64,000 nt of DNA from Adiantum capillus-veneris (GCA_014529385.2 CM043963.1:81618412-81682411), one strand, 5' to 3'; counted from the stretch's first letter, positions 1 through 12,059 are shown. The notes: generated by a model not told the origin, from the letters alone. Made by a program: numbers and translations.

Positions 1-2351
1 GACCATTGTTGCAGCCCATGCCCACAGGGTTACTATAATGGACAAAGATAGTGAGACATTGAAAAGAATAAGGTGGAGGTATGACAAACTGCTGGTCCCC
101 AATGTCTGCAAGGATAAGAAAATGAGAGAAATTTTGTTATACCCCCCGGAGCTAGTCCCTCAGCTCACAGTTGTAGATGTCACACATGATGTGAATACAA
201 GGGCAAAGGCAGAGACTATTGCTCGCCAAACAGAGGAAATGAGGGAAGCAGAGCTTCAGGAGAAAGCAAAAGTAGCAGTGGAGTCCCAGAAACAAACAGA
301 GTGCAATGTGACCCTGTCTATAGAGGCAATGAATCAAGAAACTCTACTTTCAATGAAGAATGGTTTGCTTGCAGAGATACCATTTGTAGATGGAACCAGA
401 AAGCTAGCTCTGGAAAAGGTGGACATTGATTTATTGCAGAATCCAGATGCTCAGATTTCAGACACAATTATCTATGCTTGTCTTAAGTAAGTGTTACTAT
501 CTTGCTAGCTTTGAAAACTCAGATAATAGGTTTGCTAACTCAGGTAAGGTCTCTGCAACCTGATCAAAAGTCAACTCCCATTGCACACTCACATAGAGGT
601 GTTTCTCCTTGATCCACAAATGTCTGTAATTATTAGACAAAAGAATAGTCCATCTGGGACCTTTGAGAGCTGGTTTCGCCACTGTGCTATGCTGGAAGTT
701 ACTGTGATCATCTTCCCATATGAGAACAACCATCACTGGAGTCTCATATGCCTTGATGTTGACCAACCAGCAGTGTGGGTGTTCAATTCAATAAAAGGAA
801 CCCACCCTGAAATTAGGCTGTAAGTGTTTTGTGTCAGAAAGTGTTTATTATAGATATCCATGTAAATTTGAAGCCTCATGCTAACATCTTGACATTGCCT
901 TATGCAGTTGTATAAAGAGGTTGTTGCTTGCCTATGGCAAGCTATGTGGAAGGTATGAACTATACAAGGCCCCAATCAAAGAAGTACCTGTCCCAAATCA
1001 AACCGATGGGAATTCTTGCGGCTGGAGATGTCTTCTCCATGCAGAATATGTCCTGCAAAGCTACTTTGCATTAAAACCTTTCATGACTAAGGTACCCATT
1101 TGGCAATGCATTCAGTTAGTTTTGGTTTAGTCTATAAAAGAATTCTCATCATGTGGTCTTTCAATTTTGCAGAGTGCTTTAAAAAACTACACACATGATT
1201 ATTTGCAAAGATACCGGGTAAGTTTAATACAACACCTGCTTACTATGTCTAGCCCTAGAGAGCTTGAAGATAGCGGCTTGGATGAGCGCACTATTGATCT
1301 TACAAAACATGACGTGCCACCACGACAAACCCCTACATCCGATACAGTGGAATCGCATCGGGCCGAGGGTGTCATATCAGCAGAAGATCAAAGAGTCGAG
1401 GATGAGGAAAGGACAAATGAGCATATGGAAGTTGCTAAGGTTCAACCGGAGGAGACAATGAAAGAGCCAAGTCAGCCAGTGGAACAGCCAAAAGAGCCTA
1501 TGGCTGAAACCCAAGATGAGGAAAGCAGGCCTATAGATGAGCAAAAGGATATGAATGAGGAAAGCAGGCCTAGGGATGAGCAAAATGATATGGATCAGGG
1601 AAGGATGTATGAGGCAAGCCGATCAACCTTGAATCAGGCAGAAAGGGCCATGGGGGAGACCCCTGATGAAGATTTGAATGATGACTATGAAGATAAAGCG
1701 GAGGAGAGCAACAACGACATGAACACTACAGAGACCCAGTATGGACCCTTGCTACCTGTAGATACGGTTGTTCCGGTAATGTCTATTCAAGTATGGCAAA
1801 ATATGTTCAGCTTCTAACTACTTATATGTACTTGTCAACTTTTACAGAGGTTGATTATCTTGGACGTCAATGGATTGCTGCTGATGCGGGTGCCTCTCGG
1901 TGACAGAGGACCCTTTGAGGATTTGCAAACGTTTCGGATGGGAACTTGTCGAGTCGTGGTTCGTCCAGGAACCAAGGAGTTTATTGAGTTTCTTCTTCCG
2001 CGCTTCAGAGTTGGCATATGGTCTTCAATGCAAAGGCAAAACTTATCGCCACTAGTTGCAATAGTTTGCAGTGTATGCCAAGCTCACACGTCAGATTTTG
2101 CCTTTTTGTATGATCAAAGAAAATGCGTTACCGTTGAGGGCCACTACCACCCTAAAAAACCAGGATTACCTCTTTTGTACAAACCGTTTAGCCAAATCGG
2201 TGTACCCTTTGATGCAACTAATACACTACTAATTGATGATACTCCCGAAAAGGGAGAACTAAATCCGCCGGGAACAACTATCTCACCACCTTCTTTCGAG
2301 GGGCATTCCTTCGATTTTTACCTTGAAGACATTCTGATTCCATACTTATAG
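1..2351 (+). CDS. Ulp1-like (C48) cysteine protease fused to HAD/FCP1-like phosphatase domain, 5'-partial
   Basis: Phase-compatible GT-AG exons: <1-486, 571-819, 908-1091, 1173-1775, 1848-2351, giving 674 residues with the 5' end outside the window. Residues 1-160 are a charged, partly helical N-terminus. The C48 core follows: catalytic-type His in NHHWSL (~217), a VFNS segment where the family usually has Asp, and QTDGNSCGW giving the oxyanion Gln (~276) and nucleophile Cys (~282). An acidic, low-complexity linker (~310-507, rich in E/D/P/Q, with repeated EESRP..EQ.DM units) leads into a HAD domain (508-674). C48 enzymes cut SUMO or related tags; many plant copies are carried by transposons. 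The 571 acceptor is weak but is the one that keeps phase. The fusion rests on splice signals only; two adjacent genes or a chimeric transposon product are alternatives. Confidence 0.62.
1848..2351 (+). other. HAD/FCP1-SCP-like (NIF) phosphatase domain, last exon
   Basis: Final exon after a TTTTACAG acceptor. Motif I is LDVNGLL: the nucleophile Asp is present (~513) but the second Asp of canonical DxDxT/V is Asn. Motif II is IWSS, a Lys-rich HPKKPG..LYKPF segment can supply motif III, and LIDDTPEK (Asp-Asp ~637-638) matches motif IV of FCP1/SCP/TIM50-type phosphatases. About 165 residues is the usual size of a NIF domain. From family knowledge, plants have a clade of such HAD proteins with LDLNGLL-type motif I; activity is uncertain because the second Asp is the usual general acid/base. 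Confidence 0.75.
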
Positions 2352-2437
2352 AAATTGTATCTCAGTCCATTGTTCACGGACGAGTTTGTACTTTCTAATG
2401 AATTAAGATGATTCTTCTATCTGTCTTTGTCTTGTCT

Positions 2438-2440
<3 letters not shown>

Positions 2441-2515
<75 letters not shown>

Positions 2516-2517
2516 GA
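2441..2517. repeat. (AT)n-(AG)n compound microsatellite
   Basis: About 35 bp of AT dinucleotides runs directly into about 40 bp of AG dinucleotides with one AC interruption. It lies between the stop codon of the Ulp1-HAD model and the 3' end of the convergent minus-strand gene. Confidence 0.95.
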
Positions 2518-2640
2518 TTTGACGTGGTAAAGAAATGTATTTCAAGCACACTTTTTCACAGGGCACAATTGAAAAATGAGATCAATAAACTTCATGTCTT
2601 GAAAGTCATTTGTATACACTTGGGTTTACAAGAATATCTG

Positions 2641-4061
2641 TTACATTGACACTACTTCAACCCGACCATCCAACTCTTTGCACAAAATATCTTTTCCTCT
2701 TCGCCGCATCACCTTACGGCCAGCTAAGAAAAAGGAAAAATCTGATAGTTCCTTGTCCATTGACTCTTCAATGATGTCATTTCGCAAATGCTGAAGACTG
2801 CATAGCTCCCTTATTGTAACCACCAATAGTAGGCCATTCTCTTTATCAATCACTTCCACATCCACAGTAGGATTATCTTCCAAACCTGCAGAAACTTGGT
2901 CCATAGGAATGTACTTACCGTTTAGCATTTGTGATCGCATATACCAAAATGAGAGTAATAGTGATTGGCTTGCAATCATGTACTTGACAACTAGAGTATC
3001 AAGCGCGACCTCGCACCGTAAACCAATCTCTTCCTTTGCATACCATCCTTTGTCAAGAAGTTTGTCACAGGATGACTGCTGAAATGACTTGCACATGAAC
3101 ATAGTTTTTGTAACTCTGATGTTGTAGCTATGAAACAGCTCTATGAAGAGTGCAACAGGACAAAAGTTTGCAATTCGAACCAGTTTGGTAGGAATAGAGC
3201 TACCTAGAGACCTTTGTATATCCTTGTAGAGCTTACTTTGCATTGCCTCCACCATTGTTTCCTCGGGAACTGGCCAGTCCACAGTGTTCCAATCGGTCGG
3301 TAGAGGCAGTTTCACCAACATGCCATTCTTATTCCCTGAGCTGAGTTGGTAAAAGTGGTCATAAAAAAAGATTCCCTCATCAGCCAATCTTTTGCTGCTC
3401 CTCTCTGAGTACTGTAGAGAACCAATATGGGCATGTACAACATGGAAGAGGCCTATTATGCACTCCACAGGCTCCCATTGCTCATAAGAAGAGGGATAAA
3501 CATCTGCAATATATATAAGAAGAGGTAAACTAAGAGTATCAATAAGTACAAATGACAAATCTAATGTAATTGAGTTGTGAAGAGTAGAGACATTACTCAT
3601 AACAAGCAGGAGAAACATTGCAAAATATATAAGAAAAGTTATAATGAGAGTATCAGTAAGTTCACATGTCAAGAGTACTTACAATTGCAACGTGGTTGAT
3701 GTATATTTGATACATTTCCACCGTTTGCTATCACCTCTGGATGGGTAAACACATGCTGAACAAGAACTTCCTTTACAGATCTTTTGCCGATCTCAACTTT
3801 GAAATCCAACACCCTGGCCTTCCATGCTGAGCGGTAAACGTTGATACCACTAGACCTCTTGGGTCTTCTTGGTTGCATGAGGACCCATGAACCTTTGTTT
3901 ATCCTTTGTCCAACCCATTGGTTGTCTGCACTTATTGAAGCTGGTATTGTAATTGAGGATATGCTACTACTTGGCCTTCTAGGCAAAGTGCCGTTGTTGT
4001 TTGTTGGTGTGAGAGACAGTAAACACCTTGAGGCTCTTGGGCGAGAAGACGTGGATGCCAT
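2641..4061 (-). CDS. Unknown two-exon protein, 413 residues
   Basis: Exon 1 is 4061-3683 and exon 2 is 3503-2641 (minus strand). The donor TT|GTAAGT and acceptor ATTGCAG|AT are phase-compatible, giving 413 residues. The N-terminus (~1-55) is Ser/Pro/Arg rich; the rest looks globular, with a conserved-looking WVGQRINKGSWVL stretch, a Cys/His-poor centre and a basic C-terminus (GRKVMRRRGKD). No signal peptide or transmembrane segment is seen once the intron, which would otherwise add a hydrophobic stretch, is removed. I do not recognise the family. It converges on the Ulp1-HAD model about 290 bp away, so it could be part of the same mobile unit or an independent gene. The intact frame over 1.24 kb in an otherwise decayed region suggests it is recent or selected. 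Confidence 0.55.
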
Positions 4062-4081
4062 AACTCTCAGAGAAAAGCTTT

Positions 4082-6480
4082 AGTGGAGGGAGATTCACTT
4101 TGAAAGCATTCTAATGGAGGGAAAGTGTTTTAAAATTCCAATATCTTGTGCGGGCTTAATGGTCACCCTCCAGTACGTTAATGACCATGAGAGAATATCA
4201 GAAGTGGGACCACACGCAAGCACCTAAAAGCTCGGTAAAAGTAAGGAAATTACTATGCTACAATCCTAGTTTCGTGAAAGTTTTATGCTATTTTCCTATT
4301 TTTTGAGTCTTTCCAGGTACTTTCCTACGTAACGTAGCCTTCATGCTCATTGGACGCGCTCTATTTTTCTCTCTCTTCATATGGCCCTCCAAATGACCTC
4401 CAAAATTTCCTAATGTTAGGATTAAGCCTAATCAATTTTATTAGGAAAGATCAAGGATTATGAATTTTTATGAATTTCAAATGAGAATGGGGTCTCTCTT
4501 TTCTCTTGAGTCACATGGATGTGGGCTCAAGTAAGAGAATTATTGATGTGGTGAAAGGAGAGAAACTTCCATGGGAGTGAGTGAATTTGGTTTACCTGTG
4601 CGGTTGCCTACTCCATATGTTGATAGTGTGGGTGCATTTTTACAAGAGAAGTTAGTTGTCAGTGGTAATAATCACTAGAATTGTTAGTGATACATTTACA
4701 ATGGGTAGGATGAGTTGATTTGATGAAGGAAGAGAGGTGAATTAAAACAGAATCATTGAGATGGGGAAGCTTTGAAGAAGCTTGAACTCACCCTTGTGTA
4801 GATCGTGGAAAAAATGACCGCTGGTCTTCTTCTTCTTCTTCGCTTCTTTACGCCGCCGCCACGGTTGACCACCACGATGAAAAGAGGATTTGTCGATGAA
4901 AAATCCTCAATTTGCAGAAGTTATCATGGTTAAGATGCTGAATTTTAGATATTTTTAGGAGAGGTAAATGAAATTGTAACATAGAAGCAATAGAGAGAGA
5001 CATGGAGAGGATGTATGTATGTAGAGGTTCATAAAAGAACTATAGGGATGAGAGAGAAGGGTAATGGTGAAGAGGGTGGGAGAAGCCATGGAAATTTCAG
5101 GTTTGAGTGAGGGAAGGAGAGGGAGGGATGTGTAAGAGTGAGTAGGTGTGTGGAAGGGTGAGAGAAGACTAAGGGCTACTTGTGAGAAAAGTAAGCAGAC
5201 TGGGGTCCACTCAAAAAATCATAGCTCACCGCTAGTAGCTCCAAAAATTATGAAAAAATTTGAGGTGATTATTCAGAGCGTGGGCTACATTTTCTCTTTT
5301 GACCACCGCTCCAAATTCAGAGTGGAGATAGGTGCCAAATTCTCACCAAAAAGCCTATTTTTTATGCCTGCAAAAGTCTTTTAGTGGCCCCCTCCTTTGT
5401 TGAATTTGTACAATGCATCCAAGAGTGAGCCCCTCCTTTGTCATATTATAATACAAAGCATCCAAGTTTCCCTTGACCCATGCATGGAGGAGGATTATTG
5501 GTGAATAAAGAAATATATACATGGTGGGACTAGTGTATGGACTATTCATGGACTTTAGCTCAATGAGCACATGGTGTTAGAATAATGAGTAAAAATAATA
5601 ATAAAAATATGGAGGAGTTATGGATATGGAAAGATATTGGAATCATATGATATGGTCCCTCCTTGAATTATTTTGGGTGAAAGAGGAAAAGGTATGCAAG
5701 TAAATAATATAATAAACGTAACCAATGAGTAGAAATCAATTTTTTGTTTTCACGAGGGTGAGGGTGAAAATGTGGGAGTGATTTGTATAAAGGAAAAATA
5801 TGAGGTTAGAGTATGTACATATTGGCAAAAAATATAATTATGGTGTAAGAGGATGAAAGAAGGTGTACATAGGTTTAATAAAACACACACCTAAGTAGAA
5901 ATATTTAAATAAAATACCAAAATAATTATAAAAAATCCCTATATTTAGGCCATATATACAATGAAATATTTACACACAAAGAGGCCATAATATACTTTTA
6001 TTTTTTTTATTTTTTATTTTTTTTGGCTCACTAGCCCAGTGACTAGCTAGCTGAGGGTTTTTAAGAAGATATAGAAAAAACCCCCTAACTCACACACGCC
6101 TATGTACAGTGAAATGGTAGGGATAGCCATAGCGTTTGGGTGGATTTGGTAGGGTGGAGTAACTTACTATGGCAATTATGGAGAGCCAAAAAATGGCTAT
6201 CACTACAACACGTAAAACACGAAGACTATAATCACCAAGACTCGATCTACACATAACCAACTAAGAATAAAACCTCATTGTATTTTGAATTTCCATCAAG
6301 GCTCAATTGTCATAGCATAATCTCCAAGGCCACCTATACTCAAACTAATGTTCTATCCTAAAAGAAAACTATATGACTAACTAGGCTCAAACTTAAGTTT
6401 GAGCTACTCATGCAACTACTTTGAAGCCTCACCTTCTTGTAAGCTCCGACTCTTTAGATAGGTTATTCAAGAAAACTTAG
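4082..6480. other. Non-coding stretch, no gene recognised
   Basis: Only short frames without recognisable motifs occur here. A T/A-rich tract lies at about 5995-6025, and several AT-rich, purine-rich stretches look like decayed repeat sequence. No terminal repeats or target duplications could be identified by eye. Confidence 0.5.
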
Positions 6481-7840
6481 GTTAGATGTAAAGCTCATTT
6501 TTTCCTTGGATCCACCTTACAACTCTTTAAATGTATAATGCTGCTCAAACTTCAATGTGAGTCTCCTTCCAAATTCAAGGCTACTTCAACATAGCTTGGG
6601 TTTTTTCTCATACCTCTTGTTGCTTGTAGATTTCTAGCACTTGAATGTGCATCTATGCTCAAACTTGAGTTTGAGCCTTCTACCAAATTCCATAGGTGCC
6701 TCCATGTGACTTGGGCTCTATCTTGCAACCCGTGTGACAAGTATAGATTTCTAACACTTGGATGTACATTTAGGCTCAAGCTTGAGATCGAGCCACCTAT
6801 AAAATTCCATGCTTGACTCTATGAAACTTTGGAATTGTGAAACTATTTTTAGCTAGGTATTTATAGCACTTATATGTACATCTAAGTGCTAGAAATACTC
6901 TAAGCTCAAATTTGAGTTTGAGCCTCCTACCATTCTCCATGGGTTGATTCAATGTAACTTGGGCTCCATCTTGAAACTCTTGCTAGCTATAGATTTCTAG
7001 CACAGATGTACATCTAGGCTCCAACATCAATTTAAACATTCCATTAAAATCTATGGGTGACTAGATGTAGCTTGGGATCCATCTTGCAACTCTTGTTATC
7101 TTCAAATTCTGGCACTTAGATCTACATCTAGGCTCAAACTTGACCTTGAGCCTCCTACCATCCTCCATGGGTTGATTCAATGTAGCTTGGGATATATCTT
7201 GCAACTCTTGTCATATTTATATTTCTAGCACAGATGTACATCTAGATTCCAACATCGGTTAAGCCTCTCCTACCAAACTACATGGGTGCCTCAATGTAAC
7301 TTAGGATCCATCTTGCAACTCTTGTCAGCTTTAGATTTCTAGCACTAAGATGTACATCTAGGCTCAAACTTGAGCTTGAGCCTCCTACTGTCCTCCATGG
7401 GTTGACTCAATATAGCTTGAGATCCATCTTGCAGCTATTTTAAGCTATAGATTTGTAGCACTTAGATCTACATCTAGGCTCCTGCATTGTAACTTAGGCT
7501 CCATCTTGGACCTATTTTCAACTCTAGATTTCTAGCACTTACATGTACATTTCGGCTCAAACTTGAGCTCGAGCCTCCTACCATCCCACATGATTGATTC
7601 AATATAACTCAAGATCCATCTTCTTGTAACTCTTGTGAGCTATATATTTCTAGCGCTTGGATGTGCATAAAGGCTCCATCCTCCTACCGAACTCCATGGA
7701 GGCCTCTGCAATGTAACACAGTCCCTATCTTGCAACTCTTTTCAGCATTAGATTTCTAGCACCACTTAGATGTACATACAAGCTCAAACATAAGCTCGAG
7801 CCTCCTACCATCCTCCATGGATTGACTCAGTGTATATTTT
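6480..7840. repeat. Dimeric satellite-like tandem array, ~115-bp monomers
   Basis: About 12 diverged monomers of roughly 105-130 bp. Each carries a 'GATTTCTAGCACTTAGATGTACATC' type block (shortened and mutated in places), a 'CTCAAACTTGAG' block, a 'CCTCCTACCATCCTCCATGG' block and an 'ATCTTGCAACTCTTGT' block. Two monomer types alternate: type A with CTTGAGC/GAGCCTCC (near 6920, 7149, 7379, 7571, 7799) and type B with GGCTCCAACATC/CCATGGGTGCCTC (near 7037, 7262, 7480, 7677), so the higher-order unit is about 230 bp. Confidence 0.8.
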
Positions 7841-7961
7841 CTTAATTGAATGGGATGCAAGCTTTTGATTGTGAGTGTATCTTGGGAATGCATTAAATTT
7901 TGAGTTCTATGTTCAAACATACAATTTTACTGATATCTCTTGATTTTGTCAAATATTGCAG

Positions 7962-8459
7962 GGTCCAAAACAACGTGATCCAGTGTTTCTTGTTGATGGT
8001 TCCACAAGGAAGGCTCGTGGGGTTATTCATTCCACTGCTGCTGCATCTCAAAGTTGTGGTTTTGAATTGATTGATACAATTTGTGTGGTGATACATGTAC
8101 TAGAAAGTTTTGATGACACCTTCTTGATTCCATTCATCACAATGGATGCAAGAACCATGTCTCAAGTAGTTGGAAGAATCATCAAATGACCATTGCATAA
8201 TATTGTTATGGACAAAGGAAATTCTCACACAATAGATGAGGATTTTCTTGTTGGTCAAGAAGATGGCTTGATAGATAGAGCGAGTTGGAAAGAGAAAGGA
8301 GTCATCCTTTGGACTGACAATAGATCTACAAAACTTGGTAATGGAGTGGTATTGCTGGTACACCCATATGAGGCTATAAACTGTACTGAACTAGGTGAGA
8401 GTAGCATGGGTGTCATTGTGGAAGGGTCGATGCATCCACATCAAAGTGATATTTTCTAA
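7962..8459 (+). pseudogene. DUF8039-like exon, broken by one in-frame stop
   Basis: A good 3' splice site (TTTTGTCAAATATTGCAG) precedes the frame. The translated stretch runs PVFLVDGSTRKARGVI, then CGFELIDT, then FITMDARTMSQVVGR and IIK, followed by TGA at 8187-8189. It resembles the DUF8039-type domain of plant proteins often associated with CACTA or Ulp1-bearing transposons, where a conserved 'WP' follows; the stop sits where that Trp would be. The same frame continues to 8459 with no recognised domain. A TGG-to-TGA change is the simplest reading. The family call is from memory and moderate. Confidence 0.4.
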
Positions 8460-9373
8460 TGTTTAGATACAATTGAGCTTGGGCCAACACCAATGGGGCA
8501 AATAGCTCACACAATATGGGTAAAAGATACCAGATACAATCACAAATTGGAGCAAAAGCTTCGCTCATAGGAGAAACTTACATAGCCAAAATAGTAGAAA
8601 ATGAGTGAGGAATTTGGCAAAATGGACAGCGCCATCACGTCCGGAACGGCCCAAAACCCCAGTCTACAATGTCAAAGTGTTCAAATCCGACATCGGATGA
8701 GCAGTTTACGACCAAAACAAGCTCCAAAAACACACCTGCGACTGTTCCTCCTCTCTTCTCCATGTTTTTTCTGGTCTTCTCTCAGTTTTTTCAGTTCCCA
8801 CACTTAGCTTTATTAGTTGTGCACCCTTGGCCTTTTAGATGACCTCAAACGGACCCCGAACAGACCAAAAACTGACCTAGCAGTGCATAGTTGTCACCTT
8901 TTTGCATCATCTGCACACCTGGCACTCATTTATTTTCAATAATGCGTCTCGCAACCACGTGAAGTGGCCCCAAAAAGTGGTCCCAAAAAGTGGTTCTAAT
9001 GATGACCTTTCTGCATAACTCTCACAAGAAAACACCCACGTTGTGTCCGTATTCATCCACGTGCAAATATTGACCCCGTTCGGCCTCCTGACGCCACTAG
9101 ATGCCATCTGATGCACCTGCTTACCTCATGTCTTCGGTCCGTGGATAGCTTCCTTGAGAAGTTTTACGCACTAACAACTCCTCTTTATTATAGAAAAAAC
9201 ATAGTGGTACTGGTAATAGTGAAAATCGATGCACTATGTACACCCTATCCTACCTGTACACATGTGGGCCCCACGTAACCACCTGGCTCTGAAAAATGGT
9301 CAATTCTTTATTTGATGCACCATGCATGGATATGTACATATGCACAATCTCTTACTCCAAAAAACTCCTGACA
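8460..9373. other. Non-coding stretch, no gene recognised
   Basis: Short frames only. Several phrases such as CCAAAAAGTGG occur twice in succession near 8968-8992, a local duplication. Nothing else is supported. Confidence 0.5.
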
Positions 9374-9374
9374 A

Positions 9375-9429
<55 letters not shown>
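9374..9429. repeat. (CG)n-(GA)n microsatellite
   Basis: A short CG run (about 10 bp) is followed by about 46 bp of uninterrupted GA dinucleotides. Confidence 0.95.
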
Positions 9430-9432
<3 letters not shown>

Positions 9433-9600
9433 GGTTGCACACCAGTGGAGAAAAATGAAAAAGGGAGTTATTATTAGGTTTCATAGGCCTTTTTATATCG
9501 TCTCATACAAATGATTTTACATCAAGTGCCCAAGTTGAGCTTATCCCCAACAAACACCCCTTTAAGCCAAACTTGCGGCATCATATAAAATTTTGTGATC

Positions 9601-9728
9601 ATCTCGTCATGTATGACTATCATCGTGTGTTGTTAGACTCTACTAATACATCTAGGCATAGTACATCTCGTCATGTATGACTATCATCGTGTGCTACTAG
9701 ACTCTACTAATACATCTAGGCATAGTAC
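9601..9728. repeat. 64-bp tandem duplication
   Basis: Two adjacent copies of a 64-bp unit (9601-9664 and 9665-9728) that begins ATCTCGTCATGTATGACT and ends TCTAGGCATAGTAC. They differ at a few bases near GTGTTGTTAG versus GTGCTACTAG. Confidence 0.95.
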
Positions 9729-10099
9729 ATGATTCATCATGGTGGTTCTCATATCGGATCCATCGCACATGGTTTCATAGTACTCATCCTAAGCTCAAAA
9801 CATAGATAATAGACACACATCGTCATTTTTTTGGGAAGGTCTTATCTCCATCCTTTCATCCTCTAGTCGGGGTAGTGTCTAGTCCCATACAAAAAGTTGT
9901 GTCATAATCATGTGAAGGCTTTGTTAGAAAAAATTTCATCATTTCCTTGTATACATCATCATTGTGTGTGAACATCCTAAAACAAGGCCTTATGAAAATT
10001 CTTTGACAAAAAGAAACTTCATATAGGAAATAAGGTTTTAAAAAATTTGAAGTTGTCGAAAATTTTGCGGTCTTGCCACGAAAGCACCGGGCTTTTGGC

Positions 10100-10108
10100 T
10101 ATAAAAGG
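10100..10108 (+). promoter_or_regulatory. TATA-box-like element
   Basis: TATAAAAGG lies in a GC-richer context and is followed by a leader-like purine-rich stretch and short ACACAC runs. It could be the promoter of an unidentified LTR upstream of the copia remnant at 11.4 kb, or a chance match. No coding exon is recognised directly downstream. Confidence 0.25.
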
Positions 10109-11409
10109 TTGCGAGAGAATTTCAAAAACTATATGAAGGGGTTATACCATAGGTTCCATCAAGTCTAGGGTTTGGAAGGAAGTGCAATCAAAGAAGTCCC
10201 ACTCCTTCTCTCTTGCACTCACACACACCAAGAAAGAACACAAAAAAGCATATCAAAATGATACAAAGATGAAAACATCAAGGTTATGGTCGTATCATAT
10301 CATGGGTAATATGAAAGGGTTAATAGATGAGTTAATGGCGTTCAGTCTTTGCCGACCAAACAAGCTACAAATTATTCTTTGCAATTGTAAATTTGTGTTA
10401 CCATAATATATATGTTTTGTCTAGTGATTGGGATTAATTGTGTGTACAAATCCTCTTGGTTTGTAGCAAGATAACTTCACTTATGTCAAAAGAAAAGTTA
10501 TAGTCTATAAAGGGTAGTATGATGGGATCCCATGAAAGAAGTATTTCATTGAGCCTTTCTGGGCCAAAGAGAAATACTATACGTTGTTGAAAGTGTATTT
10601 TTTGGCTAATCTATATGTTATTTGTAATAAATCGCACAAAATGGAAGCGATAGAAATTTACATCGTGTGGATTATTCATCTAGGATATTTCTAGTATGTG
10701 AAAAATGTAGATGTAAGGAAAGTGAAGAAAAGAGAATTTCCCCTCCCAAGCACTATTCTTGCCCGTAGGCAACAAGGATACTGCAGGGAGAGATGTACTT
10801 GTAGCAAGGAGAACCTAGAATTTGTAGAGAGAATGACGATTACTGCCTACTGAACATCACGTGGAGCCATTTTTTGACGATTTTGATAGTTTTCTAGGTT
10901 GTTTTTTAGACTCGGACCAGAACAGCCCTTTCTAAGACTCTGTCTAGTCTTGAGTCTACTTAGCCTCTTTGGAGGGTTGTTTGCGTGAGGTTTTCTTGAG
11001 CTGGAGTATTCTTGAATGTTGAGACACTTCTGTTGATACAGATTGTTGGAGCTTCCCTCTTTCGATATCCTCGTCATAGGCTATGTATCTGGTCATGCCC
11101 TTTTGCTTTTGACACCGATTTGGCAATCACATGAGAGTTTGTCACCTTAGTTTTATGCCGAGTGGTTTCTTTTATCAGTCTACGTGTTGATTTTGTCTTC
11201 TCAGGTTTGATATTTTGCTCCCCGTACAAAGGAGACATTGCCAGAATTTTTTTGCAAGTCGATCGTATGCGTTCTTGGCACATTGTACTGCTTACAACCA
11301 GTGATTCTATCGCATTTTGTCTTGAGTTTCTACTCTTATTTTAGGAAAACTCTGTCAAAATTTTCCTAGCAATTTTTGCCATAAATATTTGGTTCTTTTC
11401 TCTTGAGTT
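10109..11409. other. Leader-like or non-coding stretch upstream of copia remnant
   Basis: No sequence resembling the 491-bp LTR at 15138-15628 is seen here, so the copia element that starts at 11410 lacks a recognisable 5' LTR. No gene is recognised. Confidence 0.4.
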
Positions 11410-12045
11410 ATGGCTGTTAGTAGTGCTTTGGAAAGGGAATACTACTACATAAAGAATTTTGATGGCATAAATTTTACTATTTGGAAGCAATGTATGCTTG
11501 ATGTCTTGGTCAACAAGGGCCCAAGAACACCATTGAAATAGCATAGAGAGAATGCCTACACTGAGGATCAATGGGAAGAGTTAGATGCCCATGATATGAC
11601 CATGATTAGATTACATCTTGGCAAGTCAATATTCTTCACAATTATGGATAAGACTACAATATGAGAGCTTTGGGACTCTCTATGCAGTGCATTGCTCATT
11701 AAGGAGATTGGACATCAATCTCTTGATAGTGGTGGACATGGAGATGCATGTATGGCAAGTGGCCATAATCGCCATAGGCAAAGAGCTGGACATAGTCACA
11801 ACCACAATCGTTCATAGGATCGTAAGGATCACCAAAATCATAGAGGTAGTCAAGTTTGTGACTTTAGAAATGTAGAATGCTATCATTGCAGTAAGAAAAT
11901 CCCGTATTTTACAGCATGGAAAGAGCAAAGCTATTGTAAAGTATGATGCTCCAAAGAGCAATGTAAAGATAGAGGATATCAATGTGGTAGCATCTCTAAC
12001 GTGCAACAACCATCAGATGTGCTTGTTTTCACTTTTCATTGAAGT
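11410..12045 (+). pseudogene. copia gag remnant
   Basis: ATG at 11410 opens a frame with the copia gag N-terminal signature (NFDGINFTIWKQCML) and QWEELDAHDMTMIRLHL. Stops follow LK and TTI, and the capsid core appears deleted. A His-rich stretch precedes a damaged zinc knuckle (VECYHCSKK, later Cys/His lost). Confidence 0.75.
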
Positions 12046-12059
12046 TTAGATATGTTATT

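Noticed and set aside
2641-3672. Two transmembrane helices at the N-terminus of the long minus-strand frame
   Set aside because: The hydrophobic stretch lies in the intron removed by the GTAAGT / TTGCAG sites, upstream of the true exon start.
4240-4340. Possible second copy of the 256-bp insertion at 31.9 kb
   Set aside because: Only short AT-rich phrases are shared (TTGGACGCG-type), not a continuous match.
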